Below, in pieces: positions 15,280 through 24,054 of a stretch of DNA of 35,740 bases. The translations under genes were made by a program, and so were the position numbers. The notes below the pieces were generated by a model. The model was not told where the DNA came from, searched no databases, and saw nothing but the letters and a program-made list of their open reading frames with translations. Source of the stretch: Deltaproteobacteria bacterium (lineage in GTDB: Bacteria > Desulfobacterota > Desulfuromonadia > Desulfuromonadales > BM103); NCBI GenBank assembly GCA_024279915.1, contig JAJRRB010000066.1:1-35740 (forward strand). Reading direction: 5' to 3'. How positions within the stretch are numbered: the stretch's first letter is position 1; each line of letters begins with the position of its first letter.

Positions 15280-16848
15280 ATGGCGTTGCTACTGCGTGAT
15301 TTGACTCTCGATATCTCGACAGATGAAGAGCTGTTGCCTCTGGAGGCTGCACGCCAGCTTGGTGTCGATGTTGAGATGCTGAGGGACTTTAGGATTGTCC
15401 GGCGTTCCATTGATGCTCGCAAAAAGAGTCGGATACGTAAAATCTATACGGTCGAGTTTTCTTGTGTTGACGAAGCGGCCCTGCTGCAAAAACATGGCAC
15501 TGATCGACTTGAGAGATTACCCGATGCTCCTGATGTGCGGCTACCCAAAGTCAAGGTCGATCATCACGCACTGGTGGTAGGCATGGGTCCGGCTGGCCTT
15601 TTTGCCGCTAAACGCCTTGCTGAATCAGGTATTCGTGTCACGCTTATTGATCGTGGCAGGCCTATTGAACAACGGGTTAAAGATGTTGATAGCTTTTGGG
15701 CTTCTGGACAGTTTAATGCTGTCAGCAATGTCCAGTTTGGTGAAGGTGGTGCCGGTACCTTTTCCGACGGTAAATTGACTACCCGCCTCAAACATCCGCA
15801 GCGGTTGGCAGTTCTTGAGACACTGGTTGCCTGTGGAGCTCCAAAAGAGATTCTTATTGAAGCACGTCCTCACGTTGGCACTGATCGGCTGCGTAAGGTC
15901 GTTGTTAACTTTCGAGAACATTTGATCCGTCTTGGTGTCGATGTCCGCTTTGAAACCTGTTTGACGGATCTCGAAATTCATAAAGGGCGTATTGCCGGTG
16001 CCATCTTCAACAATCAAGAGATGCTGCCGTGCGATTCCCTGGTCCTTGCTCCCGGTCACAGCGCGCGCGATACCTACCTTATGCTGGATCGTAAAGGTGT
16101 ACAACTCGATGTCAAAGGTTTTGCTGTTGGTGTCCGGGTGGAACATCCTGTCGAATTGATCAACCAGATTCAATACGGCGACTTTGCAAATCAGCTACCC
16201 GTTGCAGATTACGCGCTACGTTATACTGATAACGAAAGCGGTCGAGGTGTCTATTCCTTCTGTATGTGCCCTGGTGGTGAAGTGATCAACGCTTCTTCTG
16301 AGGCTGGCGGCCTGGTGGTCAACGGTATGAGCCGAATGGCGCGAAAAGGCAAATATTCCAATAGTGCTCTGGTCGTGACTGTTGGACCGCAGGACTGGGG
16401 AGGAACAACGCTAGGGGGTATGTATTTCCAGCAGCAATGGGAGCGCAAAGCTTTTATTGCCGCTGGTGCTGGGTTTATGGCGCCAGCCCAGAACATGATG
16501 ACCTTTATGGGTCAAGGTAAAGGTGCGGTGGCATCTAGTTGCAGACCTGGTGTTGTCGAGACAGAACTGTGTGAAGTCATGCCGGATTTCGTGTACTATG
16601 GGCTGCGCCAGGCACTGCCGCATTTTAATCGTAAAATGCGCGGTTTTATGACTTCAGAAGCGGTTCTCATCGGAGTGGAAACAAGAACCTCGGCACCGCT
16701 CCGGATAACCCGCAATGAAAAAGGTGAATCGGTTAGTCATCCGGGACTCTTCCCAACAGGTGAGGGCGCGGGATATGCGGGTGGCATTATGAGCGCAGCG
16801 ATTGATGGCTTGCGCGCTGCCGATCAGGTTGTGCAGTCGGTCCTTTAG
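15280..16848 (+). CDS. Uncharacterised FAD-dependent dehydrogenase (COG2509-like)
   Basis: This 522-residue flavoprotein has an N-terminal domain of about 90 residues (LLLRDLTLDISTDEELLP...), a dinucleotide-binding VVGMGPAGLFAAKRL with GxGxxG at about 101-106, and a QFGEGGAGTFSDGKL segment. Further FAD-contact segments are LAPGHSARDT and the C-terminal GEGAGYAGGI. These mark the widespread family of FAD dehydrogenases annotated as COG2509, whose substrate is not known to me. Sequence features place it with flavin oxidoreductases of the glutathione-reductase fold. ATG 15280 (or the overlapping GTG 15277) follows the kinase gene by under 30 bases. Whether it is co-transcribed with the kinase is uncertain. 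Confidence 0.85.
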   Translation: MALLLRDLTLDISTDEELLPLEAARQLGVDVEMLRDFRIVRRSIDARKKSRIRKIYTVEFSCVDEAALLQKHGTDRLERLPDAPDVRLPKVKVDHHALVVGMGPAGLFAAKRLAESGIRVTLIDRGRPIEQRVKDVDSFWASGQFNAVSNVQFGEGGAGTFSDGKLTTRLKHPQRLAVLETLVACGAPKEILIEARPHVGTDRLRKVVVNFREHLIRLGVDVRFETCLTDLEIHKGRIAGAIFNNQEMLPCDSLVLAPGHSARDTYLMLDRKGVQLDVKGFAVGVRVEHPVELINQIQYGDFANQLPVADYALRYTDNESGRGVYSFCMCPGGEVINASSEAGGLVVNGMSRMARKGKYSNSALVVTVGPQDWGGTTLGGMYFQQQWERKAFIAAGAGFMAPAQNMMTFMGQGKGAVASSCRPGVVETELCEVMPDFVYYGLRQALPHFNRKMRGFMTSEAVLIGVETRTSAPLRITRNEKGESVSHPGLFPTGEGAGYAGGIMSAAIDGLRAADQVVQSVL

Positions 16849-16913
16849 TTGTAGAGATAACCCAGCGTTGTAGAGATGATTCAGGTATTGTAAAGGTCGG
16901 TCAGGAGTTGCTT

Positions 16914-18047
16914 TTGAAAAAAATATTTGTAAAGGATATTCAGGAACGTGTTTTGGTAGAAGCACCATTTCTGGTCAGGAATAAGACCATCGGCATGGCT
17001 AAAAATGGCCGCCCTTACATGGTCCTCAAACTGATGGATTGCACGGGTGAGATCGAAGGTCGTGTCTGGGATCGTGTTGACGAGCTGTCGGACCTGTTTA
17101 ATAAAGACGATTTTATTCAGGTCTCCGGAAAAGCCAATGTGTACATGGGCAAAATGCAGCTGGTCATTCAGGAGCTGGCCCGGGTTGAGGAATCTGAAAT
17201 TGAGATATCCGATTTTCTACCGGTATCCTCTCGACCGGTAGCCGAAATGGTTGGCGAGTTGACATCGATTGTCGAAGGACTGACCGATCCGGACCTGAGG
17301 GGCTTGATGCAGGCTTTTCTCTCTGATGAAACTTTTATGGCAGGTTACACGAGAGCTCCGGCGGCCAAGGCCATGCATCATGTTTACCTTGGCGGTCTGC
17401 TTGAACATTCACTGGCTGTTGCTGCGCTGGCAAATGATATCAGTCAGCGTTACTCGGATATTAATTGTGATCTGCTGGTGGTTGGTGCTCTGCTGCACGA
17501 TGTTGGCAAGGTCACTGAACTGCGTTATCTGCGTTCCTTCGAATATACGGATGCTGGCAAACTACTGGGTCATATTGTCATCGGTGTCGAACTGGTTGAA
17601 GAGAAATTACGTACTCTGCAGAACTTTCCTCAGGAGTTGGCGATCCTTCTTAAACATCTGCTCTTGTCACATCATGGCCAGTATGAATATGGTTCACCGA
17701 AACGGCCCAAAACTATGGAAGCGGTGATCCTGAACTTTATTGATGATCTGGACTCCAAAATTAATGGATTACGTACACACATTGATCGTGAACCGGATAG
17801 CGAATCGTCCTGGACTCAGTACCATCGACTGTATGATCGATACTTCTTCAAGGGGACTTCAGCAAAACCAGACCCTGAAAGTGACATCAATAAACCGGTC
17901 GAAAAGAGAGCCAAGCCAGTTGGGTCTGTAGAGAGATCAGGCACAGGGCAGCCACGGTCACGTTTTAGCAATACTCTTGGTGAACAACTCCAGGGTGTAA
18001 ACCTCGACCTCCTCGGGTCTCAAAAACAGGATAAGAATGATGAGTGA
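16914..18047 (+). CDS. YhaM-type 3'-5' exoribonuclease/phosphohydrolase (OB fold + HD domain)
   Basis: The 377-residue protein has an N-terminal OB-fold nucleic-acid-binding domain (about 1-95: KIFVKDIQERVLVEAPFLV...GEIEGRVWDRVDE...VSGKANVYMG). An HD-superfamily metal phosphohydrolase domain follows (HHVYLGGLLEHSL, then LLHDVGK with H195-D196, LLSHHG). This is the layout of YhaM, a 3'-5' exonuclease of Gram-positive bacteria also found in delta-proteobacteria. The tail after about 310 is charged and poorly conserved. I chose the TTG at 16914, with AGGAG six bases upstream; TTG 16908 overlaps that site too closely. The end overlaps the MBL hydrolase start by 11 bases, indicating an operon continuing to coaBC. 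Confidence 0.88.
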   Translation: MKKIFVKDIQERVLVEAPFLVRNKTIGMAKNGRPYMVLKLMDCTGEIEGRVWDRVDELSDLFNKDDFIQVSGKANVYMGKMQLVIQELARVEESEIEISDFLPVSSRPVAEMVGELTSIVEGLTDPDLRGLMQAFLSDETFMAGYTRAPAAKAMHHVYLGGLLEHSLAVAALANDISQRYSDINCDLLVVGALLHDVGKVTELRYLRSFEYTDAGKLLGHIVIGVELVEEKLRTLQNFPQELAILLKHLLLSHHGQYEYGSPKRPKTMEAVILNFIDDLDSKINGLRTHIDREPDSESSWTQYHRLYDRYFFKGTSAKPDPESDINKPVEKRAKPVGSVERSGTGQPRSRFSNTLGEQLQGVNLDLLGSQKQDKNDE

Positions 18048-18681
18048 CGGACTTGTAATACATCAGCTCAGTGTCGGACCTCTGCAGGTGAACTGTTTTC
18101 TGGTGGCCTGCCAGAAAACCAATGATGCGGTGGTTATCGACCCCGGTGAAGAGGGTAATCGAGTTCTTCAACTGGCCAAAAGCAATGGTTTTAAGATCAG
18201 CAAAGTCGTCAATACACATTGCCATTTTGACCACATCGGTGCCAACCAGGTGCTGGTTGAAGAGACTGGAGCGGAGTTAATGCTGCATGCGGCGGATTTG
18301 CCTTTGCTGCAGAACGCCAGGAATCACGCTGAGGCTTATGGCCTGACGGTTGCCCCTTCACCTGAACCAGACAGATTCCTCGATCAGGGAGACACCTTTG
18401 AAGTGGGCGAACATTCTTTTTCTGTCTTTCATGTGCCAGGTCACTCGCCTGGGAGCATCTGTTTGTTGAGTGATGGGCATTTGTTTGTCGGTGATGTCCT
18501 TTTTGCCGGGTCGATCGGTCGTACTGACCTGCCAGGTGGCGATTTTGATGCTCTGGTCGAAGGTGTCCGAGAGCGTCTGTTCACATTGCCGGATGAAACA
18601 ATCGTCCATCCCGGTCATGGTCCGGATACCACGATTGGTCAGGAAAGACGGATGAATCCATTTGTTGGTGATGGAGCCTGA
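18037..18681 (+). CDS. MBL-fold metallohydrolase, glyoxalase II-like
   Basis: The 214-residue protein carries the metallo-beta-lactamase motif THCHFDH, followed by HVPGHSPGSICL, the bridging aspartate in FVGDVLFAGSIGRTDLPGG and the last metal histidine in VHPGHGPDT. This set of ligands forms a binuclear metal site and matches the small YcbL/GloB-like hydrolases that cleave thioesters such as S-lactoylglutathione; the true substrate is open. It starts within the previous gene (ATGATG at 18037/18040). Its stop lies immediately before the coaBC start, so the three genes are translationally coupled. Confidence 0.9.
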   Translation: MMSDGLVIHQLSVGPLQVNCFLVACQKTNDAVVIDPGEEGNRVLQLAKSNGFKISKVVNTHCHFDHIGANQVLVEETGAELMLHAADLPLLQNARNHAEAYGLTVAPSPEPDRFLDQGDTFEVGEHSFSVFHVPGHSPGSICLLSDGHLFVGDVLFAGSIGRTDLPGGDFDALVEGVRERLFTLPDETIVHPGHGPDTTIGQERRMNPFVGDGA

Positions 18682-18682
18682 G

Positions 18683-19882
18683 ATGCTGCAAGGTCAATGC
18701 GTTATTCTAGGAGTGACTGGCGGGATTGCCGCCTACAAGGCTGCCGAATTGTTGCGCCTGCTGATCAAGGCTGGGGCTGAAGTCCACGTTGTTATGACGC
18801 GCAGTGCTCAGGAATTCATTGCCCCTCTTACATTTCAAACCCTTTCCGGGAACCCTGTTCATACGGAGCTTTTCAGTTTGATTCAGGAGCAGGAGATTGG
18901 TCATATCTCGCTTGCTGATCGTGCCGACCTGGTTCTGATCGCTCCGGCAACGGCAAATCTTATCGGCAAGGTGGCCAACGGCATCGCCGATGATCTGTTG
19001 ACGACGACAATCATGGCAACCCGGGCTAAAGTCCTCTTTGCTCCGGCTATGAACAGTAACATGTGGGAAAATCCCGTCTATCAGGAGAATCAGGCAAAGC
19101 TGGAAGATCTTGGCTACCATTTTATCGAACCCGTTTATGGCGAGCTGGCATGTGGCTGGCAAGGGCAGGGCAAGCTGCCTGATCCTCAAGAAGTTTTCAA
19201 CTCTGCCCAGTCGCTTCTCGGCAGCAATGATCTGGCGGGGAAAACGGTTCTGGTAACAGCTGGGCCAACGCGCGAAGAGATCGACCCGGTACGTTTCCTC
19301 AGTAACTATTCGTCAGGCAAAATGGGTTATGCTATCGCTTGTGCTGCTCGTAATCGTGGCGCCAGGGTTATTCTGATCTCTGGTCCAGTCAATTTGTGCG
19401 AACCCAAAGGTGTGGAGACGATACAGGTCATTAGCGCACGTGAGATGTATGAGGCAGTCATGGGAGTGGCCGAACAAGCGGATCTCATCATCAAGGCTGC
19501 TGCAGTTGCAGATTTTCGGCCAGTGGTGCGTGGTGACCAGAAGTTGAAAAAGGCCAGTGCCGTGACCATGACGGTCGACCTGCAGCGTAATCCGGATATC
19601 CTTGCCGAACTCGGTCAGAAAAAGGGCTCTCGCATCCTGGTTGGATTTGCTGCTGAAACGGAAGAATTACTGAAACACGCCCGTGAAAAATTGGCAAACA
19701 AGAATCTTGATATGATTGTCGCCAACGATGTGACTCAGGAAGGTGCCGGGTTTGATGGCGATACGAACATCGTGCGGTTCCTGACCGCTGACGGTAACGT
19801 GGAAGAGTTGCCGCAGATGACCAAAGAGGAAGTTGCCGAAATCCTGCTGGACAGGGCCACAGCTTTGTTGCCAGAGGGTTGA
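18683..19882 (+). CDS. coaBC: Bifunctional phosphopantothenoylcysteine decarboxylase / phosphopantothenate-cysteine ligase
   Basis: This enzyme performs two successive coenzyme A steps: joining cysteine to 4'-phosphopantothenate and decarboxylating the product. The 399-residue protein has the N-terminal flavin-binding CoaC domain (GVTGGIAAYKAAELLR, GHISLADRADLVLIAPATAN, PAMNSNMWENP and the catalytic ACGWQGQGKLPD). The C-terminal CoaB Rossmann-like ligase domain follows (VLVTAGPTREEIDPVRFLSN, SSGKMGYAIA, AAVADFRP, KKASAVTM). The ATG at 18683 has GGAG six bases before it and starts one base after the MBL stop; the earlier in-frame TTG/ATG codons lie inside the MBL gene. It ends convergently, four bases from the end of the opposite-strand gene, with no obvious terminator. 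Confidence 0.96.
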   Translation: MLQGQCVILGVTGGIAAYKAAELLRLLIKAGAEVHVVMTRSAQEFIAPLTFQTLSGNPVHTELFSLIQEQEIGHISLADRADLVLIAPATANLIGKVANGIADDLLTTTIMATRAKVLFAPAMNSNMWENPVYQENQAKLEDLGYHFIEPVYGELACGWQGQGKLPDPQEVFNSAQSLLGSNDLAGKTVLVTAGPTREEIDPVRFLSNYSSGKMGYAIACAARNRGARVILISGPVNLCEPKGVETIQVISAREMYEAVMGVAEQADLIIKAAAVADFRPVVRGDQKLKKASAVTMTVDLQRNPDILAELGQKKGSRILVGFAAETEELLKHAREKLANKNLDMIVANDVTQEGAGFDGDTNIVRFLTADGNVEELPQMTKEEVAEILLDRATALLPEG

Positions 19883-19886
19883 GGCG

Positions 19887-20807
19887 TCAAGACTTTGAAA
19901 GTAGCGTCAATAGATCATCGGGCTGACAGATTCCTTCCTTAAGCCTGGCTTTGATGACGGCGAACATCTGATCGGTATCACTTTCGCGTAGCCTGCCATC
20001 AAGCCAGAGAGTATGCAGGTTTTTACGGATCATATTGGCTGTATTGATGGCGCGCTCTCCGGTCGGGTCGGCATTCCGAAAGGGACTATTGTCAACATCC
20101 TGCAAGAGACTGAGGGTGGCCTTGTTCGTTAGGCCAAGGTACTCCTCTTGGTCTTCTGGAGTGATTGCCCACTTTGAGGTATTAGCGAGCGAGCGCAACA
20201 CTTTTTGATATTGCTGTAGACGGTTCAGAAGCAACAGTGAGTTGAAGAGCCTTTTGTTGGTGGCGAAAGAAAAGATCGTGTCGGCGAGGATGCTGCGCAA
20301 AAGTTTATCATTCTCCGAGAAGTCTTTCCGACCGATCGAACGCGCCAAAGGCCAGGTCTCAGGGGCAACATGGGCCTCGAAACGCATTTCCCAATAAGTA
20401 TGTTTGAGAAACACTGTGTTGTAAGTGCGGACCAACTTGAAGGGTACAAAGTAGGAATGGGCGATGGTGTCGGCAGCCAGGTGACTGAGGTAACCATAGG
20501 CGCAAGCCTGCTGGCTTTCGGTGGCCGCGTGTTTGAGGATCTTGCGGCCCATGCGCCACGAGTGGCAGTGCTTCAGATAGTGGGTATATTTCTTCCCCAG
20601 AGTGATGTCGGCACTGATACAGCCGTAGAGATAGTCGTTCGGGTGTGCAGCCAACAGGATGCGTATCGGATCAGGAAGTTTGGCCAGATTATCGAGAATC
20701 CAGGCGCCAGTCTGTAAATGAACACCGATTCCCCAGGCCAAAGCATCAGACGGGAAGAGCAGGAGCATCAGGACACATGTCAAAGTAGCAGAGATCAACC
20801 ATTTCAT
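19887..20807 (-). CDS. Exported zinc-dependent phospholipase C-like protein
   Basis: The 306-residue precursor has a signal peptide (MKWLISATLTCVLMLLLFP...DALA) followed by a mature start WGIGVHLQTG, so Trp is the likely first residue after cleavage. In zinc-dependent phospholipase C enzymes the N-terminal Trp is a metal ligand. Other candidate ligands are visible: AHPNDYLYGCISAD, YTHYLKHCHSW, YGYLSHLAADTIAHSY and HTYWEMRFEAH. This fits the bacterial Zn_dep_PLPC family (periplasmic or secreted); the actual substrate is unknown. The start at 20807 is preferred because the upstream ATG at 20852 falls within the likely promoter, although AAAGGA is about 15 bases from the chosen ATG. Confidence 0.85.
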   Translation of the reverse strand: MKWLISATLTCVLMLLLFPSDALAWGIGVHLQTGAWILDNLAKLPDPIRILLAAHPNDYLYGCISADITLGKKYTHYLKHCHSWRMGRKILKHAATESQQACAYGYLSHLAADTIAHSYFVPFKLVRTYNTVFLKHTYWEMRFEAHVAPETWPLARSIGRKDFSENDKLLRSILADTIFSFATNKRLFNSLLLLNRLQQYQKVLRSLANTSKWAITPEDQEEYLGLTNKATLSLLQDVDNSPFRNADPTGERAINTANMIRKNLHTLWLDGRLRESDTDQMFAVIKARLKEGICQPDDLLTLLSKS

Positions 20808-20837
20808 TGGATAAGTGTACCGTCCTTTTTTGCTAGA

Positions 20838-20865
20838 ATAATACACTTTCATATGGATTTGTCAG
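20838..20865 (-). promoter_or_regulatory. Probable promoter of the phospholipase-like gene
   Basis: On the - strand, CTGACA (-35) and TATTAT (-10) are separated by 16 bases. The ATG at 20852 lies in the spacer, which supports the shorter start at 20807. Confidence 0.5.
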
Positions 20866-20871
20866 TTAATT

Positions 20872-21588
20872 ATGTCTGAACTACTCATAAATGAAATTCG
20901 TGAAACTCTGGCCTCGGCACGCAGCCAGTTTGAATACCTCTCTGATCTCGGCATAGAGAGCCAAGCCGTTGATTTTACTGATACAAATAAGAATCAACAG
21001 TGCTCTGAAACAAATGCAAGTTTAGAGGGGAGTCTCGAAACTGTTCGTGAAGAACTCGGTGATTGTCAGCGTTGTGGTCTTGCCGCTTCGCGGACGAAGC
21101 TGGTTTACGGTGTAGGTAACCCGAATGCGCGCCTGGTTTTGGTTGGAGAAGCTCCCGGTCGTGAAGAAGACCTCAAGGGAGAGCCTTTTGTTGGTGAGGC
21201 AGGTCAACTGCTTGATCGAATTCTGTTGGCCATGGGCATGCAGCGCGAAGAAGTATATATTTGTAACGTCCTTAAGTGTCGCCCACCGAACAACCGTGAT
21301 CCCCAACCAGAGGAGGTGGCGACCTGCGAGGCTTTCCTGATTCGACAAATTGCGGCAATTCGACCGCAGGTAATCATAGGTTTGGGTCGTTTTGCTGTGC
21401 ATAGCTTGCTGAAAACCAAGACACCGATCAGCCGTTTGCGCGGCGAATGGCAAGAATACCAGGGGATTCCTCTGATGCCGACCTATCATCCTGCCTATCT
21501 GTTGCGCAACCCGGAGAGCAAGCGGGATGTTTGGGAGGATATGAAAGAGGTTTTGCGTCTGCTGAGTGCTGAGGGCGATGGCTCATGA
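20872..21588 (+). CDS. Uracil-DNA glycosylase, family 4 (Fe-S type)
   Basis: The enzyme removes uracil from DNA as the first step of base excision repair. The 238-residue protein has an N-terminal extension of about 55 residues followed by the family-4 core. The core shows the iron-sulfur cysteines C65-x2-C68, C136 and C152, the active-site motif VGEAPGREED (91-100), the PFVGEAGQLLDR loop, and the C-terminal PTYHPAYLLRNP motif. These features separate it from family-1 Ung. Its stop overlaps the start of the next gene by four bases (ATGA), so repair enzyme and ABC transporter are made from one message, a coupling with no obvious functional logic. Confidence 0.95.
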   Translation: MSELLINEIRETLASARSQFEYLSDLGIESQAVDFTDTNKNQQCSETNASLEGSLETVREELGDCQRCGLAASRTKLVYGVGNPNARLVLVGEAPGREEDLKGEPFVGEAGQLLDRILLAMGMQREEVYICNVLKCRPPNNRDPQPEEVATCEAFLIRQIAAIRPQVIIGLGRFAVHSLLKTKTPISRLRGEWQEYQGIPLMPTYHPAYLLRNPESKRDVWEDMKEVLRLLSAEGDGS

Positions 21589-22361
21589 ACCATGACGTGC
21601 CTTTACTATGGGCACGGCAGGTTGTTGCCAGTCGCCCAAGTGAGTCGGGGCAGTTGCAGCGTGTCTTGCATGAAACAACCCTTAAGGTTAGAGCTGGTGA
21701 AGTCCTTGCTGTCGTCGGTCACTCGGGGAGTGGTAAGAGTTCTCTACTGAGGTTGTTTAATCGGCTGCTCGAGCCTGATCGTGGTGAGATCCTTCTCGCT
21801 GGCGAGGACATCACAAATATATCTCCACCGGCATTACGTGCTCGCATTCCTCTTGTTTCCCAAAAACCTTTCCTTTTCCCTGGTACTGTCCGAGACAATT
21901 TGCAGGCCCCTGCCAAATTACGTCGGAATGTGTTACCCGATCTTGAGGATCCCGAGCTGCTGGAACTTCTCGAACTATGCCACGTTGACTCTTCCTGGCT
22001 TGATCGTGATGCCCGCAAGCTTTCGGTTGGCCAGCAACAGAGAGTTTGTCTGGCTCGTGCCATGGTCGGTCCTTGTCAGGCTCTGCTTCTTGATGAACCC
22101 ACTAGTGCACTTGATCGACCTACTGCCGATCAGCTGGCTCTGACTTTTCGCCAACTTGCTAAAGAGAAGGGCTTAGCGATTGTATTTGTCACCCACGATT
22201 TACGCCTGACTGAGCGCTGTGCTGATCGTATTGCGTTTCTGATGAATGGAGCCATTATTGAAGAGGGTTACTCTAGTCAAATTCTGAATCATCCGACTAC
22301 AGCAGAAGTCCGTTCGTTTCTCTCCCTGGAATTGTCTGATGATGTGGAGGTGGTGGAATGA
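21585..22361 (+). CDS. fetA: ABC transporter ATP-binding protein, FetA (YbbL)-like
   Basis: The 258-residue ATPase has Walker A GHSGSGKS, a Q-loop (VSQKP), signature LSVGQQQR, Walker B ALLLDEPT and the H-loop THD. Together with the UPF0014 permease encoded next, this is the FetAB pair. In E. coli FetAB is associated with iron export and resistance to oxidative stress. The ATPase alone would be unassignable, so the neighbour decides the call. Its start overlaps the glycosylase stop, and its stop overlaps the fetB start (ATGA both times). Confidence 0.88.
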   Translation: MNHDVPLLWARQVVASRPSESGQLQRVLHETTLKVRAGEVLAVVGHSGSGKSSLLRLFNRLLEPDRGEILLAGEDITNISPPALRARIPLVSQKPFLFPGTVRDNLQAPAKLRRNVLPDLEDPELLELLELCHVDSSWLDRDARKLSVGQQQRVCLARAMVGPCQALLLDEPTSALDRPTADQLALTFRQLAKEKGLAIVFVTHDLRLTERCADRIAFLMNGAIIEEGYSSQILNHPTTAEVRSFLSLELSDDVEVVE

Positions 22362-23140
22362 ACACTACGATTATAGACCTCAGTCTGTGGGATCTGGTTA
22401 CGGTTTACAGCCTATTGCTGATGAGCATAGGGCTGGCCCATCTGCTCAAAGCCGGACAAAGCAAGGATCTCTTCTGGTCCGGTTTACGTATGTTCGTACA
22501 GCTAATCGTGGTCGGATATGTCCTACACCTTATCTTTGCCTTGGAAACAGCTCTACCGGTTCTGCTGATTCTGATCGTGATGATCGGTTTCGCGGTGCAG
22601 ACCATCGGTGCCCGGGTGAAAAAGAAAATGCCGCATTTTTACCGTGTGGTTGGTACGGCAATCCTTTTTGGTTGTGGCGGCATGACCTTCTTTTTCTGTT
22701 CTCTGGTGATAGGTCTGGAACCCTGGTACGATCCGCGTTACCTGATCCCCCTGGCTGGCATGATAATCGGTAACTCAATGACCGGTGCGAGGCTTGCGGT
22801 AGAGCGTCTGGCTGCAGAGTTCAGTGAACGGCGTGACGAGATAGAAACAGCACTCTGCCTTGGCGGTAGCATCCAGGCCGTTTCCGAGACGGCTGTCAGT
22901 AGTGCCTTCAGGGCGGCGCTTATCCCATCCGTAAATGCTATGGCCGCCATGGGGTTGGTTTTTCTCCCTGGCATGATGACTGGACAGATTCTCTCCGGAA
23001 CCGAGCCGTTGATTGCAGTCAAATACCAGATCGCAATCATGTGCGTGATCACCGGCAGCGTTTCTTTAACAACTTTCCTGATCCTGAGGCTTGGTTACCG
23101 CGCGTATTTCACGCCTTACCAGAGCTTGCGAGAAGATTGA
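22358..23140 (+). CDS. fetB: ABC transporter permease, FetB / UPF0014 family
   Basis: The 260-residue integral membrane protein has about six to seven hydrophobic segments. It shows UPF0014 landmarks: SGLRMFVQLIVVGYVLHLIF near the N-terminus, PLAGMIIGNSMTGARL in the middle, and AALIPSVNAMAAMGLVFLPGMMTGQILSG followed by a QIAIM segment. It forms the membrane part of a proposed iron (or other metal) exporter with FetA. An iron exporter in the same window as an iron uptake operon (30.3-34.1 kb) is worth noting, but the two are far apart and not linked. The operon probably ends here. Confidence 0.92.
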   Translation: MNTTIIDLSLWDLVTVYSLLLMSIGLAHLLKAGQSKDLFWSGLRMFVQLIVVGYVLHLIFALETALPVLLILIVMIGFAVQTIGARVKKKMPHFYRVVGTAILFGCGGMTFFFCSLVIGLEPWYDPRYLIPLAGMIIGNSMTGARLAVERLAAEFSERRDEIETALCLGGSIQAVSETAVSSAFRAALIPSVNAMAAMGLVFLPGMMTGQILSGTEPLIAVKYQIAIMCVITGSVSLTTFLILRLGYRAYFTPYQSLRED

Positions 23141-23204
23141 TCTGCAAAAGCAGAAAATCATAAATGAATTGCTGTGATTGGCAAAAAACGTATGGAGCTA
23201 TCCG

Positions 23205-23663
23205 ATGAGAAGAAGTGATAAAGCTTTACAGAATGATGACATTGTTAGAATTTTGCAGGAAGGTGAATACGGTGTCTTATCAACGGTTGACGAAGCCGGG
23301 CAACCCTACGGTGTACCCTTGAATTATTCCCTCAAGAATAATTGCCTCTACTTCCATTGTGCCTTGGAAGGCCACAAGCTCGACAACCTGTTTGCCAATG
23401 AGAAGACTTCTTTTGGTGTCGTTGGCCGAACCAGAGTGATCCCTGCTGAATTCACATCAGAATTTGAAAGTGTGATTGTTACCGGCTCGGCAGCGGTGGT
23501 TCTGGGGGAAGAAAAACATGAGGCACTAGTGAGTCTGATCGAAAAGTATTCAGCGGATTTTGTCGAGGAGGGGCGGAAGTATATAGAAAAACTCGATAGT
23601 CAGACCAAGGTTGTCAGGATAAAAATCGAGTCGATGACGGGTAAGCTTAGCCCGACGGGGTAG
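23205..23663 (+). CDS. Pyridoxamine-5'-phosphate oxidase-fold flavin-binding protein (NimA-like)
   Basis: The 152-residue protein begins MRRSDKALQNDDIVRILQEG and has the split-barrel FMN-binding pattern: GEYGVLSTVDEAGQPYGVPL, NCLYFHCALEGHKLDNL and TSEFESVIVTGSAAVV. This is the layout of NimA-type (5-nitroimidazole reductase-like) and related flavin or heme-binding proteins. Its substrate is unknown. The ATG at 23205 has GGAG seven bases before it; the longer frame from 23178 lacks a site. A separate unit after fetB; no clear terminator follows. Confidence 0.88.
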   Translation: MRRSDKALQNDDIVRILQEGEYGVLSTVDEAGQPYGVPLNYSLKNNCLYFHCALEGHKLDNLFANEKTSFGVVGRTRVIPAEFTSEFESVIVTGSAAVVLGEEKHEALVSLIEKYSADFVEEGRKYIEKLDSQTKVVRIKIESMTGKLSPTG

Positions 23664-24054
23664 ATATAAAGAGTATTGTTGCTACGGAGTCAGATAGCGC
23701 TGATTCCACCTGTTGTCGTCTGATAGGGTGAACCCCGCTGCCTCTAACTTTGTAGTCATCGTGCCTTGATCTGACAGACATTGTCAGATCTAATCAAACC
23801 CAAGTTGTCATTAAGGTCGTTTTGTAACGAATGGTCATTTATTATTTGTCAGGGTCAGTAATAATTTTTCATTTCTGCCAAAAATCTACCCGTGGATCAA
23901 TTCGAGAGGACTTTTAAGAAGTTTGTAAGATGCTTTTGATATGATCCTTCTACCAATTGACATCTCCTCATTGTTCTGTTCACGTAATTAGCCATATCTT
24001 ACCTAAGAACATGAATGTGGGATTTCGACATTAATTATTTGTAGCGGAGTAATC
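23664..24054 (+). other. 391-base intergenic region before the asparaginase gene
   Basis: No convincing gene is visible. It contains a perfect 9-bp hairpin GATCTGACA/TGTCAGATC (23768-23790) without a good T-run, which may be a weak terminator or regulator site. It also holds a stretch at about 23848-23880 similar to one at about 28149-28178 (see findings). The promoter of the asparaginase gene must lie here but is not clear. Confidence 0.5.

Noticed and set aside
20808-20852. Upstream ATG of the phospholipase-like gene
   Set aside because: It lies between the -35 and -10 boxes of the likely promoter, and the signal peptide begins at 20807.
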